Positions 27,066-35,077 of a stretch of DNA of 64,000 nt are shown here, one piece after another. Source of the DNA: Paraburkholderia aromaticivorans. Its GTDB lineage: Bacteria; Pseudomonadota; Gammaproteobacteria; Burkholderiales; Burkholderiaceae. Positions within the stretch are counted from its first letter, which is position 1. The number at the start of each line of letters is the position of its first letter. Under the pieces are notes generated by a model, which worked only from the letters and a program-made list of their open reading frames with translations, did no database searches and had not been told where the DNA came from. A program made the translations under genes and the position numbers. Where the stretch lies: contig NZ_CP051516.1 in NCBI RefSeq assembly GCF_012689525.1, forward strand, positions 1,488,001 to 1,552,000, in the 5' to 3' direction.

Positions 27066-27336
27066 TCGTCACGTCATGGACTCGGGCGTTGCACGGGTCT
27101 CGCCGGGTTTCAGTATCAATCTGTTGAATCTGTGCTGGAAAGCGAGAGCAGGGCGGTGCGCTTCTGGCTGCTTTGCTTAAGCCTGTAGTCGGTTGTTCTC
27201 CACCTTTGACGCGGCGCGTTGCAGGCTTCATCTGCGGCTCGCCGCGTATCTTTTTTTGCCGTGCTCCCCACTTAACTTTTCGCGCGCTTTACGAAAACGC
27301 GTACCTGTCCTTGACTTTAGTTGCTTCGTTTCTATA

Positions 27337-27354
27337 CTTAACCTCATGGTTAAG
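27337..27354. promoter_or_regulatory. Inverted repeat over the arsR-type start codon
   Basis: CTTAACC-TCAT-GGTTAAG is a perfect 7-bp inverted repeat that contains the ATG of the ArsR-family gene. It is a good candidate for an autorepressor operator. Confidence 0.5.
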
Positions 27355-27771
27355 TTTAACGAAGCGCTACTGGATCGCACCTTTGCCGCGCTGTCCGACC
27401 CGACACGGCGTGCGTTGCTCGCGCGTCTATCGTCGAAAGATCTGTCGGTCAGCGAACTCGCCGAGCCGTTTGCGATGTCCTTGCCCGCTGTGATGAAACA
27501 CCTCGACGTATTGAGCGAGGCGGGTCTCATCACGCGCAGCAAAACCGGCCGCACGGTGGCGTGCCGCCTGTCCGCCGGGCCGATGGAAGAAGCCATGGAA
27601 TGGCTTGGCCGCTATCAGCGTTTCTGGTCCGAATCACTCGATCGTCTGGCCGTTTTCGTCGAAGAGGAGCAAGCCCCATGTCCGCCCAGCCCAGCCTCAC
27701 CCTCCAGCGGCGTCTCAACGCCGCGCCAGCCAAAGTCTTCCGCGCCTGGACGGAACCGGCGCAATTCATGA
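27346..27771 (+). CDS. ArsR-family winged-helix repressor
   Basis: This 141-aa protein starts LDRTFAALSDPTRRALLARL, with the recognition region LSVSELAEPFAMSLPAVMKHLDVLSEAGLI and wing SKTGRTVACRL. It is of the type that pairs with AHSA1/SRPBCC proteins and lacks the CxC metal site of true ArsR. The last 31 codons overlap the next gene (94 bases) and are Pro/Ser-rich and unlike the family, so they read through coding sequence of the neighbour. A palindrome overlaps its start. Confidence 0.85.
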   Translation: MVKFNEALLDRTFAALSDPTRRALLARLSSKDLSVSELAEPFAMSLPAVMKHLDVLSEAGLITRSKTGRTVACRLSAGPMEEAMEWLGRYQRFWSESLDRLAVFVEEEQAPCPPSPASPSSGVSTPRQPKSSAPGRNRRNS

Positions 27772-28106
27772 CGTGGATGCATCCGGGCGGCGCGGACGTG
27801 GTGCGCGTGGAAATGGATGTGCGCATCGACGGACGTTACGCGATCGTCTATCGCAAGCCGGACGGCAACGAGGTCGAAGTCGGCGGCCAATATCTGGAGG
27901 TGGTGCCCGACCGCAAGCTCGTCTTCACATGGGTGTGGCGCTACAGCCCGGAACATGAATCGCAGGTCACGCTGCTGCTGGAGCCGGATGGCGACGCCAC
28001 ATGGCTCACGCTCACGCACGAACGTCTCGCCGACGACGCGCAGCGCGAGGATCATCGCCGCGGCTGGACCGATGGAATCGATTCGCTGGAACGCTACGTG
28101 GCGTGA
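27678..28106 (+). CDS. AHSA1/SRPBCC-domain protein
   Basis: This 142-aa protein has a START/Bet v1-like fold of the activator-of-Hsp90 type: LQRRLNAAPAKVFRAWTEPAQFMTWMHPGG, then GGQYLEVVPDRKLVFTWVW and a C-terminal GWTDGIDSLERYV. These bind hydrophobic ligands; the specific role is unknown. It starts inside the ArsR gene (GAGGAGCAAGCCCC-ATG), a 94-base overlap, and is followed after 47 bases by the DUF899 gene. Confidence 0.85.
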   Translation: MSAQPSLTLQRRLNAAPAKVFRAWTEPAQFMTWMHPGGADVVRVEMDVRIDGRYAIVYRKPDGNEVEVGGQYLEVVPDRKLVFTWVWRYSPEHESQVTLLLEPDGDATWLTLTHERLADDAQREDHRRGWTDGIDSLERYVA

Positions 28107-28153
28107 GTTCGTTTGTATTCGTTAATCTGCTCGAAGCAGGGAAGGAGACGCAC

Positions 28154-28891
28154 ATGGAACCGCAACACCGTATTGCCTCACGAGACGAATGGCTGGCCGC
28201 CAGCAGGACATTGCTAGCCGAGGAAAAAGCGCACATGCGCGCCAGCGACGAACTCGCGGACAAACGCCGCGCGCTGCCCTGGGTGAAGGTCGACAAAACG
28301 TATACCTTCGATACGCCGCAGGGACGCAAGACGCTCGCCGATCTGTTCGATGGACGCAGCCAGTTGATCGTTTATCACTTCATGCTGGGCGCGGATTGGG
28401 AAGAGGGCTGCGTCGGCTGCTCGTTCCTGTCGGATCACATGACGGGGATCGTCACGCATCTCGAGCATCACGATGTGTCGTACGTGACGGTGTCGCATGC
28501 GCCGCTCGCGAAGATCGAGGGTTTCAGGAAACGCATGGGCTGGACCTTCCCGTGGGTGTCATCGGCCGGCAGCGATTTCAATTTCGACTATCACGTGTCG
28601 TTCACGCCCGAACAACTGGCGAGCAAGAAAGCGTTCTACAACTTCACCGAGCAGGACGTCGGCATCGACGAGCAACACGGTCATAGCGTGTTTTATAAGG
28701 ACGAGATGGGCGACGTGTATCACACGTATTCTGTCTATGGACGCGGCGACGAACGCTTCATCAACACCTACGCGCATCTGGACGTCACGCCGAAAGGCCG
28801 CAATGAAGCCGGCAGTCTGACCGACTGGGTCAGGCATCACGACCGCTACGAAGAGAAGTCGCAAGGCGGCTGCGCCGCATGTGATTCTTGA
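28154..28891 (+). CDS. DUF899 thioredoxin-like protein
   Basis: This 245-aa protein matches the DUF899 family: LVAEEK-type opening (LLAEEKAHMRASDELADKRR), LADLFDGRSQLIVYHFMLG, CVGCSFLSDHM and HLDVTPKGRNE near the end. CxxC (CVGC) suggests a thioredoxin-like fold. It commonly follows ArsR/AHSA1 pairs in proteobacteria, as here. RBS GGAG precedes ATG 28154. The substrate is unknown. Confidence 0.83.
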   Translation: MEPQHRIASRDEWLAASRTLLAEEKAHMRASDELADKRRALPWVKVDKTYTFDTPQGRKTLADLFDGRSQLIVYHFMLGADWEEGCVGCSFLSDHMTGIVTHLEHHDVSYVTVSHAPLAKIEGFRKRMGWTFPWVSSAGSDFNFDYHVSFTPEQLASKKAFYNFTEQDVGIDEQHGHSVFYKDEMGDVYHTYSVYGRGDERFINTYAHLDVTPKGRNEAGSLTDWVRHHDRYEEKSQGGCAACDS

Positions 28892-28921
28892 CGGAACCAG
28901 GCGCTAACTCAGGCTCGCGTT

Positions 28922-28958
28922 AAAAAGCGGGGACGTCATGCACCTTGGCGTCCCGCTT
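28922..28958 (-). terminator. Terminator overlapping the LuxR gene stop
   Basis: On the minus strand AAGCGGGACG and CGTCCCCGCTT pair with one bulged base and are followed by TTTTTAA. The 5' arm is made of the last codons of the LuxR-type gene. Confidence 0.65.
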
Positions 28959-29793
28959 CGTAAAACAGCGCGAACAGTTCCGACTGTGAATTGACGTTCA
29001 GTTTTGTATAGATGTGCTTCTTGTGTGCGCGCACGGTCTCGAACGAGATCGCCAGTTTCTCCGCGATGGCGCGCGTCGAAAATCCGCTCAAGGTCAGCAT
29101 TGCCACTTCCACTTCGCGTGCAGTGAGCGATGCTCGGCCGCCCGAAGAGGCGACCTGTTCGAAGCGCGCGGCGTAAGCGGGCGTGTCCGTGGACACGAGC
29201 GTTTCCGTTTCCGTTGCCGTTGCCGTTTCAGCGCCGGCCTCGGTCAAGGCCGGCTGCGCCGTGCCGAACGCCTCGTACGGCAAACGCTGCCGCAACAACG
29301 CAATCACCCACGGCGCGCACAGCGCGAGCACGGCCAGATCGCGCTCGCCATAGCGTTGCGTCGCGCCGATCGAAAAGGCGAGCGTGTGCCGTGCGTCGAT
29401 CATGTAGTTGAAATGCACCTCGTCGCCGACGATATTCTTCCTGAAGTACCGCTGGTAGTAATCGGTCATCGAGAAGTTGTCGGGCGCGACATCGGCTAGC
29501 GTGACGAAGCCCGACGCGGGCTTCTCGGTAGCGGCGATATAGAACGGATCGAGTTGATAGAGCGCGGCCAGATAGTCCTGGAACATCGTATCCACGGTGC
29601 CGTCCGGCATCGGCGATTCGGCGCAGACGAGCGGCGCTTCGCCGGGTGTGAAGCGCAACGCGACCCAATTGTCGAAGGCCACATAGCGTTCGAGCGCGCG
29701 CGTGAGGCGGGTCCAGAATTGCGCGCTATCGAGGGCTTCGATAACCGCGCCGATCTCGCGATGAAAGGCCAGATCGCGCCATTCGAGTTCCAT
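28936..29793 (-). CDS. LuxR-family transcriptional regulator
   Basis: This 285-aa protein has an N-terminal sensory domain of about 190 residues (RYVAFDNWVALRFTPGEAP, DPFYIAATEKP, FRKNIVGDEVHFNYM) and a C-terminal LuxR HTH (LTAREVEVAMLTLSGFSTRAIAEKL, SFETVRAHKKHIYTKL). The sensory domain is not recognisably an AHL-binding one. The linker contains a Thr/Glu repeat. It is divergent from the amidase/permease pair and is probably their regulator. Confidence 0.83.
   Translation of the reverse strand: MELEWRDLAFHREIGAVIEALDSAQFWTRLTRALERYVAFDNWVALRFTPGEAPLVCAESPMPDGTVDTMFQDYLAALYQLDPFYIAATEKPASGFVTLADVAPDNFSMTDYYQRYFRKNIVGDEVHFNYMIDARHTLAFSIGATQRYGERDLAVLALCAPWVIALLRQRLPYEAFGTAQPALTEAGAETATATETETLVSTDTPAYAARFEQVASSGGRASLTAREVEVAMLTLSGFSTRAIAEKLAISFETVRAHKKHIYTKLNVNSQSELFALFYEAGRQGA
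29201..29230 (-). repeat. Hexanucleotide repeat in the LuxR linker
   Basis: Five 6-base units (GTTTCC, GTTTCC, GTTGCC, GTTGCC, GTTTCA on the plus strand) encode an ETATATETET-like linker. Slippage would change linker length in steps of two residues. Confidence 0.6.
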
Positions 29794-29932
29794 GCGTGCT
29801 CCGATGAGGGTAACCCAGCAGGGTAATTACGAACAAAAATATGTCTGGTAATAATAGGCCCAACCTGATCGCGGGGCGGTTGAAAACGGCCGCCATTCAA
29901 CGCGAGGCGAACGGGCATGGAAAGGAGACACA

Positions 29933-30769
29933 ATGCTTCAACTCGAACTGGCACAGATTCCCGTCGTGGATGGCGCTGTGGGCGTCGACGGCGCGAACGT
30001 GCAACGCGTGCTGCAAATCATCGGCCAGCGTTCGGCCGAAACCGATCTGATCGTGTTTCCCGAAACCACGCTGTCGGGCTTCCCCACACGGGATAACGTA
30101 CGTGAAGTGGCGGAAGCCATCGACGGTCCGTCGCTCACCGCGGTGCGCCATGCAGCACGCGAAGCACGCGTGGCGGTGGCGGTGGGCCTCGCCGAGCGCG
30201 ACGGCAGCCGCTTTTTCAATACCACGGTGCTGGTCGACGAACGCGGCGAGATCGCGCTGCGCTATCGCAAGACCCACCTGTGGGCCTCGGACGTCGGCGT
30301 GTTCGAACCGGGCGACCGCTACGAAGTATGCAGCTTCAAGGGCATGACCGTCGGTCTGCTGATCTGCTACGACATCGAATTTCCCGAAACGGCGCGCGCG
30401 GTTGCCTCGCTCGGCGCTGACCTGCTAATCGTGACCAACGGCAACATGGACCCATTCGGGCCCGTGCATCGCCGGGCCATCGTGGCGCGCGCCATGGAAA
30501 ACCAGATGTTCGCGGCGCTCGTCAATCGTATCGGTCCCGGCGACGACAACCTGACGTTTCCCGGCGAATCGGCGCTGATCGATCCGTTCGGCGACGTGGT
30601 GAGCGACGCGGGCCAGCAGGAAACCGTGCTGCGCGCGACGCTCGACCGCGCGCGTCTCGAAGGCGCGCGCGAACACTACCGTTACCTGCACGACGCGCGC
30701 ATCTCGCTCGATCTTGCCACGGAAGACGGCGTGCAGGGCCAACGCGCGCGCGTGATTCGCGCGCGCTGA
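29933..30769 (+). CDS. Nitrilase-superfamily amidase (carbon-nitrogen hydrolase)
   Basis: This 278-aa protein has the full Glu-Lys-Cys triad: Glu44 in LIVFPETTLSGF, Lys113 in RYRKTHLW and Cys145 in LLICYDIEFPE. The family hydrolyses amides, carbamoyl-amines or nitriles; sequence and length fit an aliphatic amidase rather than a true nitrilase. It is followed by an APC permease and is divergent from a LuxR regulator. Good GGAGACACA site before ATG 29933. Confidence 0.87.
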   Translation: MLQLELAQIPVVDGAVGVDGANVQRVLQIIGQRSAETDLIVFPETTLSGFPTRDNVREVAEAIDGPSLTAVRHAAREARVAVAVGLAERDGSRFFNTTVLVDERGEIALRYRKTHLWASDVGVFEPGDRYEVCSFKGMTVGLLICYDIEFPETARAVASLGADLLIVTNGNMDPFGPVHRRAIVARAMENQMFAALVNRIGPGDDNLTFPGESALIDPFGDVVSDAGQQETVLRATLDRARLEGAREHYRYLHDARISLDLATEDGVQGQRARVIRAR

Positions 30770-30962
30770 AGCGAACACCCGGACAAATACACGACCAGGC
30801 TGGCGCGCCGTTCCAACGGCGGCGCACCCAAGCCTGGCACATCAGTTAAAGACATCGGCGCGAATCCCGCGCTGCCAGCAAGTTCGACCGACCGGCTCGA
30901 CCAGGGCGCGTGCCATAGCGCGCCCGAGGCGGCGCTTGTCCATTCGCAAGAGGAGACACTGT

Positions 30963-32321
30963 ATGACTTCATCATCACCTGCCGCCGAACCCGCGGCCCC
31001 GCGCAGCGCGCATCTGAAGCGCACGCTCGGCCTGCCTTCGGTTCTGCTGTTCGGCCTCGCCTACATGGCGCCGCTGATCGTCTACGGGACGTATGGCGTG
31101 CTGGCGAGCGCCAGCCAGGACACCGCGGCGCTCGCTTATCTGATCGCGCTGATTGCGATCGTGTTCACGGCGCTCAGTTACGGCAAGCTCGCGCGGCTCT
31201 TCCCGGTAGCCGGTTCGGCCTATACGTACACGCGCAAAACCTTCAATCCGCATCTCGGCTTCATGATCGGCTGGGCCACCTTGCTCGATTATTTTTTCCT
31301 GCCGATGGTGATCTGGCTAATCGGCGCCGCTTATCTGAGTGCCGCATTTCCGCACGTGCCGAGCTGGATCTGGATCGTCGCTTTCATTGTGCTGACGAGT
31401 GCGCTGAACATTCTCGGCCTCGAACTCGCGAACCGTTTCAACATCGTGCTGATGGTGGTGCAACTGGCGATCGTCGCATTGTTCGTGGTGCTGTGCTGCC
31501 ACTATGTGACGGCGGCCGTTGGACCCGGCGGTCTCATTTCGGCCGAGCCGTTCTTCAAGCCGCACGTGCCGTTCTCGGCGACGATGGCCGGCGCCGCGAT
31601 CGCCGCCTATTCGTATCTCGGCTTCGACGCGGTCTCTACGCTGACGGAAGAAACCATCGCCCCTGAAAAGACCATGCCCCGCGCCATCGTGCTGATCGCG
31701 CTGATCGGCGGCGCGATCTTCGTGATCGCGGCGTACACGGTGCAACTCGCGCATCCGGGCGCGGTGTTCAAGGACCCGGATTCGGCGGCCTTCGAAGTCG
31801 CGCGCAAAGTGGGCGGCGATATTTTCGTCACGGTGTTTCTGGCGGGTCTGATTCTCGCGCAGTTTGCCTCGGGCATCTCGGCGCAGGCGAGCGTGGGACG
31901 TCTGTTGTATGCCATGGGTCGTGATGAAGTGCTGCCCAAACGCATCTTCGGTTTCGTGCATCCGAAGTTCAAGACGCCGGCGCTGAACATCGCGATCGCG
32001 GGCGCAATCGGTCTCGTCGCCTTGAAGCTCGATGTGGCGACGTCAACGTCGTTCATCAACTTCGGTGCGTTCCTTGCGTTCACGGCGGTCAATCTCTGCG
32101 TGATTCGCCAGTTCTTCAACGCGAAGGGCAGTGCGCATGCAATGGGCGTGATCGGCGGCTTGCTGTTCCCGCTGGCCGGTGCGCTTGCCGATGTGTGGCT
32201 GCTGGTGAGTCTGGAGAAGACGGCGCTGGTGCTCGGCGCGGTGTGGTTCGTGTTGGGCTTGTGTTATCTCGGCTGGATCACGCGCTGTTTTCGCCGGGCG
32301 CCGCCGGAAGTCGCGATTTGA
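30963..32321 (+). CDS. APC-family amino acid/polyamine permease (PuuP-like)
   Basis: This 452-aa inner-membrane carrier has about 12 segments. APC features are TLGLPSVLLFGLAYMAPLIVYGTYG, AGSAYTYTRKTFNPHLGFMIGWATLLDYF and AAYSYLGFDAVSTLTEETI. It resembles putrescine/amine importers. It lies 193 bases after the amidase, starts from GAGGAGACACTGT-ATG, and probably supplies that enzyme or carries its product. Confidence 0.86.
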   Translation: MTSSSPAAEPAAPRSAHLKRTLGLPSVLLFGLAYMAPLIVYGTYGVLASASQDTAALAYLIALIAIVFTALSYGKLARLFPVAGSAYTYTRKTFNPHLGFMIGWATLLDYFFLPMVIWLIGAAYLSAAFPHVPSWIWIVAFIVLTSALNILGLELANRFNIVLMVVQLAIVALFVVLCCHYVTAAVGPGGLISAEPFFKPHVPFSATMAGAAIAAYSYLGFDAVSTLTEETIAPEKTMPRAIVLIALIGGAIFVIAAYTVQLAHPGAVFKDPDSAAFEVARKVGGDIFVTVFLAGLILAQFASGISAQASVGRLLYAMGRDEVLPKRIFGFVHPKFKTPALNIAIAGAIGLVALKLDVATSTSFINFGAFLAFTAVNLCVIRQFFNAKGSAHAMGVIGGLLFPLAGALADVWLLVSLEKTALVLGAVWFVLGLCYLGWITRCFRRAPPEVAI

Positions 32322-32365
32322 TCGAACGGCTTGCGCTCGTGGGTGAGCGGGGCCGTAGTGGGAGT

Positions 32366-32386
32366 GACGCCGCCGCGTGCGGCGTC
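32366..32386. terminator. Hairpin between convergent genes
   Basis: GACGCCGC and GCGGCGTC form a perfect 8-bp stem with a 5-base loop, after the permease stop. No T-run follows, so termination is uncertain. Confidence 0.35.
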
Positions 32387-32405
32387 GCACTCGAAGCGCT
32401 CATGT

Positions 32406-32588
32406 TCAGAGCGACATGTCGAAGGCGGGCCTGAGGAATAGCTCGATCGCCATCACGACGAGTCCCATCGCGGCCGCTGACAACGTCAGCGTGCCGTATT
32501 CGTCGTAGCGTGCATCGTAGAGACACGCCACGACGAAGAGAATCGCCAGCAGATTAGTTAGCCAATCGAAATTCAGCGCCAAAGTCAT
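32406..32588 (-). CDS. Small two-segment membrane protein
   Basis: This 60-aa protein has two hydrophobic segments (WLTNLLAILFVVACLYDA and LSAAAMGLVVMAIELFL) joined by RYDEYGTL. The high coding bias favours a real gene; the ribosome site is weak. No family is recognised and no partner is evident. Confidence 0.5.
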   Translation of the reverse strand: MTLALNFDWLTNLLAILFVVACLYDARYDEYGTLTLSAAAMGLVVMAIELFLRPAFDMSL

Positions 32589-32781
32589 CGATCAAATCCG
32601 GGCTCATGTGCGGCTCGGATTGTCGAATCGCACGATCAGGTGAGCGCGATTCTATCGAGTCGAGCTTACGGATTCGCAACGACAACGCTTACACTAATTA
32701 CGCACTGGAGGGTGCAATCGGCGCCCGGAAGAAATCCTCTTGCGGGACTCTTCCGGAGACATCAAAGGAAATCCCCTTGGC

Positions 32782-33705
32782 TTACGCCGCGGACGAAGTC
32801 TGCTCGGAAGACATCATGTCGTGTTCGATCCAGTCGATCACGGAAGTGCGCTTCGGTTGCCATCCAAGCAGCGTGCGGGCGCGCTCACCGCGCACGCGGC
32901 TATTCGAGCCGAGGCCGTACGAGGCCATTTCGTAGCCCCATTCCTTTTGCGCGTCTTCGAGCGGCCAGTCTTGCGGCTCGCCGAGCTTCATCGCGCGCGC
33001 AATCGCGGCGCTCATGTCGCGGAACGACGCCTCGCCGCTTTCGACGAAGTAGAACGTGCCCGGCGGCGTTTTATCCAGCGCGAGTCGATACAGTTCGGCG
33101 ACGTCGTCGATAAAGACGTTCGACCAGATATTGCCGCCGCTGCCCACATGACGCACCACGCCGCTCTTTTGCGCCTGACGCACGAGGCGCGGCAGTTGCA
33201 CGCTCGCGCTGCCCGGCACTGCGCCATGGCCGTAGATCAGCGTGTTGCAGAACACCGCCGAGCGGATATTCAGCTTGGCTGAATTGAGCACCAGCAGGTC
33301 GATCGCGACGCGCGCCACTTTGTCGGGCGTCGGCTCGGGCAGCGCGTCTTCGTGATAGATGCGCGCCTGACCCGCTTCGCCGCCCGACGCATCGCCGACG
33401 ATGCTCGAACCGCTCGTATGCAGGAACGTTTTGCCGGAGCCGGCGAGTCCGTCGATCAGCGCCTTCACCGCGCCTTCATGATCGCTGCTCGCGGCGTTGA
33501 TGACGGCGTCGGCGGCTTGCGCTTCGGCAATCAGCAACGCGCGGTCGTCGAGCGTGCCGATCATGGGTTCGATGCCGAGCCGCTTCAGCTCGGCGCTATG
33601 GTCGGCGTTGCGGATCAAACCGCGCACGGTGTGGCCGCTGCGCGCGAGATGCGCCGCAATCGAACCGCCGATAAAACCGCTTGCACCTGTGATGAAAATC
33701 TTCAA
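32782..33705 (-). CDS. NAD(P)-dependent epimerase/dehydratase (extended SDR)
   Basis: This 307-aa protein has an N-terminal Rossmann motif ITGASGFIGGSIAAHLARSGH and family blocks DAVINAASSDH, FLHTSGSSIVG, YGHGAVPGSASVQLPRLV and NVFIDDVAELYRLAL. The canonical YxxxK is not clear, as in atypical SDR/NmrA-like members. The start is TTG at 33705, preceded by AAAGGAG with 6-base spacing; a Met 11 codons upstream has no ribosome site. It is divergent from a LysR gene that probably controls it. Confidence 0.83.
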   Translation of the reverse strand: MKIFITGASGFIGGSIAAHLARSGHTVRGLIRNADHSAELKRLGIEPMIGTLDDRALLIAEAQAADAVINAASSDHEGAVKALIDGLAGSGKTFLHTSGSSIVGDASGGEAGQARIYHEDALPEPTPDKVARVAIDLLVLNSAKLNIRSAVFCNTLIYGHGAVPGSASVQLPRLVRQAQKSGVVRHVGSGGNIWSNVFIDDVAELYRLALDKTPPGTFYFVESGEASFRDMSAAIARAMKLGEPQDWPLEDAQKEWGYEMASYGLGSNSRVRGERARTLLGWQPKRTSVIDWIEHDMMSSEQTSSAA

Positions 33706-33786
33706 GACGTTCTCCTTTGATGAGAAACACGATGACATGCACGCAGTATCCGCCGTCTTGATTCTCGCAAAAAGCGTGTTAGTCTC

Positions 33787-33802
33787 AAATCAAACTTGAT
33801 TT
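33787..33802. promoter_or_regulatory. LysR-type operator palindrome
   Basis: AAATCAA-AC-TTGATTT is a perfect 7-bp inverted repeat 10 bases before the LysR start, in the SDR/LysR divergent region. A further CAAATCAA half-site follows. Confidence 0.55.
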
Positions 33803-33812
33803 CAAATCAACA

Positions 33813-34709
33813 ATGAAAACTTCCACCGACGAGTTGCTGGTGTTCGTCACGGTGATCGACAGCGGCTCGATCACCGCGGCTGCGGAGAAATTGGGCCAAA
33901 CCGTCTCCGGCGTGAGCCGCGCACTCACGCGCCTCGAAAAGAAACTCGATACCGCACTGGTGAGGCGCACGACGCGCCGTCTGCAACTCACCGAAGAGGG
34001 CGAGACCTTCCTGCAGCGCGCGCGGGCGATTCTGGACGCGATGGAAGAGGCCGAAGAGTCCGTCACGCGCGGACGCGAGCGGCCCTCGGGGCGCCTGCGT
34101 ATCGATGCGGCGTCGCCCTTCATGCTGCATTGCGTGGCGCCGCATATGACGGCGTTTTCGGCGCTGTATCCGGAGATCAGGCTGGAGCTGACCAGCAACG
34201 AACGGATCGTGGATCTGCTGGAGCAGAAGGTGGACATCGCGATCCGCATCGGCGAATTGCAGGATTCGACCTTGCATGCGCGCGCCCTCGGCACCAGCAA
34301 GCTGCGAGTGCTCGCGAGTCCGGCGTATCTGGCCGAATATGGCGAGCCGAAATCGGTGGAAGCGTTGCGCGAGCATCGGCTGATCGGCTTCACGGCGCCG
34401 GAGCATCTGAATCGCTGGCCGTTGCGGGAAGGGCGCAAGGGCGGCGGAGAATCGTTGAAGATCGAGCCGGCGATCACCGCCTCGAGCGGCGAGACATTGC
34501 GGCAACTGGTGCTGTCGGGATGGGGCATCGCGTGTCTCGCCGATTTCATGAGCGCGGCCGACGTGCGCGAAAAGCGTCTCGTGCCGATTCTCGGCAACCT
34601 GCTGGCGGACGAGCGGCAGCGGGTGAGCGCGGTGTATTACCAGAGCGCGTCGTTGGCGGGGCGCGTGCAGTGCTTTCTGGATTTCATCGCGGCGCGCGTG
34701 AGGCTTTAG
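33813..34709 (+). CDS. LysR-family regulator (CrgA/AaeR type)
   Basis: This 298-aa protein has the HTH GSITAAAEKLGQTVSGVSRALTRLEKKLDTALVRR and effector-domain blocks LRIDAASPFMLHCVAPHM and ERIVDLLEQKVDIAIRIGEL, the CrgA-branch pattern. It likely represses or activates the divergent SDR gene. It ends in a good terminator. Confidence 0.87.
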   Translation: MKTSTDELLVFVTVIDSGSITAAAEKLGQTVSGVSRALTRLEKKLDTALVRRTTRRLQLTEEGETFLQRARAILDAMEEAEESVTRGRERPSGRLRIDAASPFMLHCVAPHMTAFSALYPEIRLELTSNERIVDLLEQKVDIAIRIGELQDSTLHARALGTSKLRVLASPAYLAEYGEPKSVEALREHRLIGFTAPEHLNRWPLREGRKGGGESLKIEPAITASSGETLRQLVLSGWGIACLADFMSAADVREKRLVPILGNLLADERQRVSAVYYQSASLAGRVQCFLDFIAARVRL

Positions 34710-34742
34710 CGGTGCCGTTGCATCACTAGTCGAATCAGCAGA

Positions 34743-34776
34743 AGCCCGCGGCTCGCCTGAGCGCGCGGGCTTTTTT
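34743..34776 (+). terminator. Rho-independent terminator after the LysR gene
   Basis: AGCCCGCG and CGCGGGCT form an 8-bp stem followed by a T-run. Confidence 0.8.
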
Positions 34777-34876
34777 GCGTCTCGAGCGGTCTCTTCTATG
34801 ACGATCTTATAGGCCGCGAAGCGCGCCGGTTCACGGGCCAAATCTTTTTGTCCGCCTCGCGCCCGCGATTTTGAAC

Positions 34877-34888
34877 GTGTATATACAA
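34877..34888. promoter_or_regulatory. HutC box 1
   Basis: GTGTATATACAA is one mismatch from the palindrome TTGTATATACAA, the HutC operator type, and lies 190 bases before hutH. Confidence 0.6.
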
Positions 34889-35017
34889 GTTCGAGCGGCA
34901 GTTCCTTGAAGGCGATCTGCGGCGAGCGGCAACGGAAATCTCGACAAAGGCAAGATCCAAGCCAAGCCTGCGTTTCGACCTAATGGAAACCCCTGGGCCA
35001 AAACCTCAAAAAACAAG

Positions 35018-35029
35018 TTGTATATACAA
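35018..35029. promoter_or_regulatory. HutC box 2
   Basis: TTGTATATACAA is a perfect 12-base palindrome, 49 bases before the hutH start. It is the best HutC operator in the region. Confidence 0.75.
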
Positions 35030-35055
35030 GCCGACGTCGCTAGACTTCTCTCAAA

Positions 35056-35067
35056 TTGTATAGACAG
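35056..35067. promoter_or_regulatory. HutC box 3 (weak)
   Basis: TTGTATAGACAG keeps the left half-site and part of the right, 10 bases before hutH, overlapping the ribosome site. Confidence 0.4.
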
Positions 35068-35077
35068 GAAGACAACC

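Larger units (their letters stand above)
34710..35077. other. Intergenic region before the hut operon
   Basis: This contains the LysR terminator (34743-34776) and the hut promoter region with three HutC-type boxes. No gene is seen. Confidence 0.7.

Noticed and set aside
27193..27345. In-frame extension upstream of the ArsR-type start
   Set aside because: The extension is rich in atypical codons and overlaps the promoter; ATG 27346 gives the family N-terminus.
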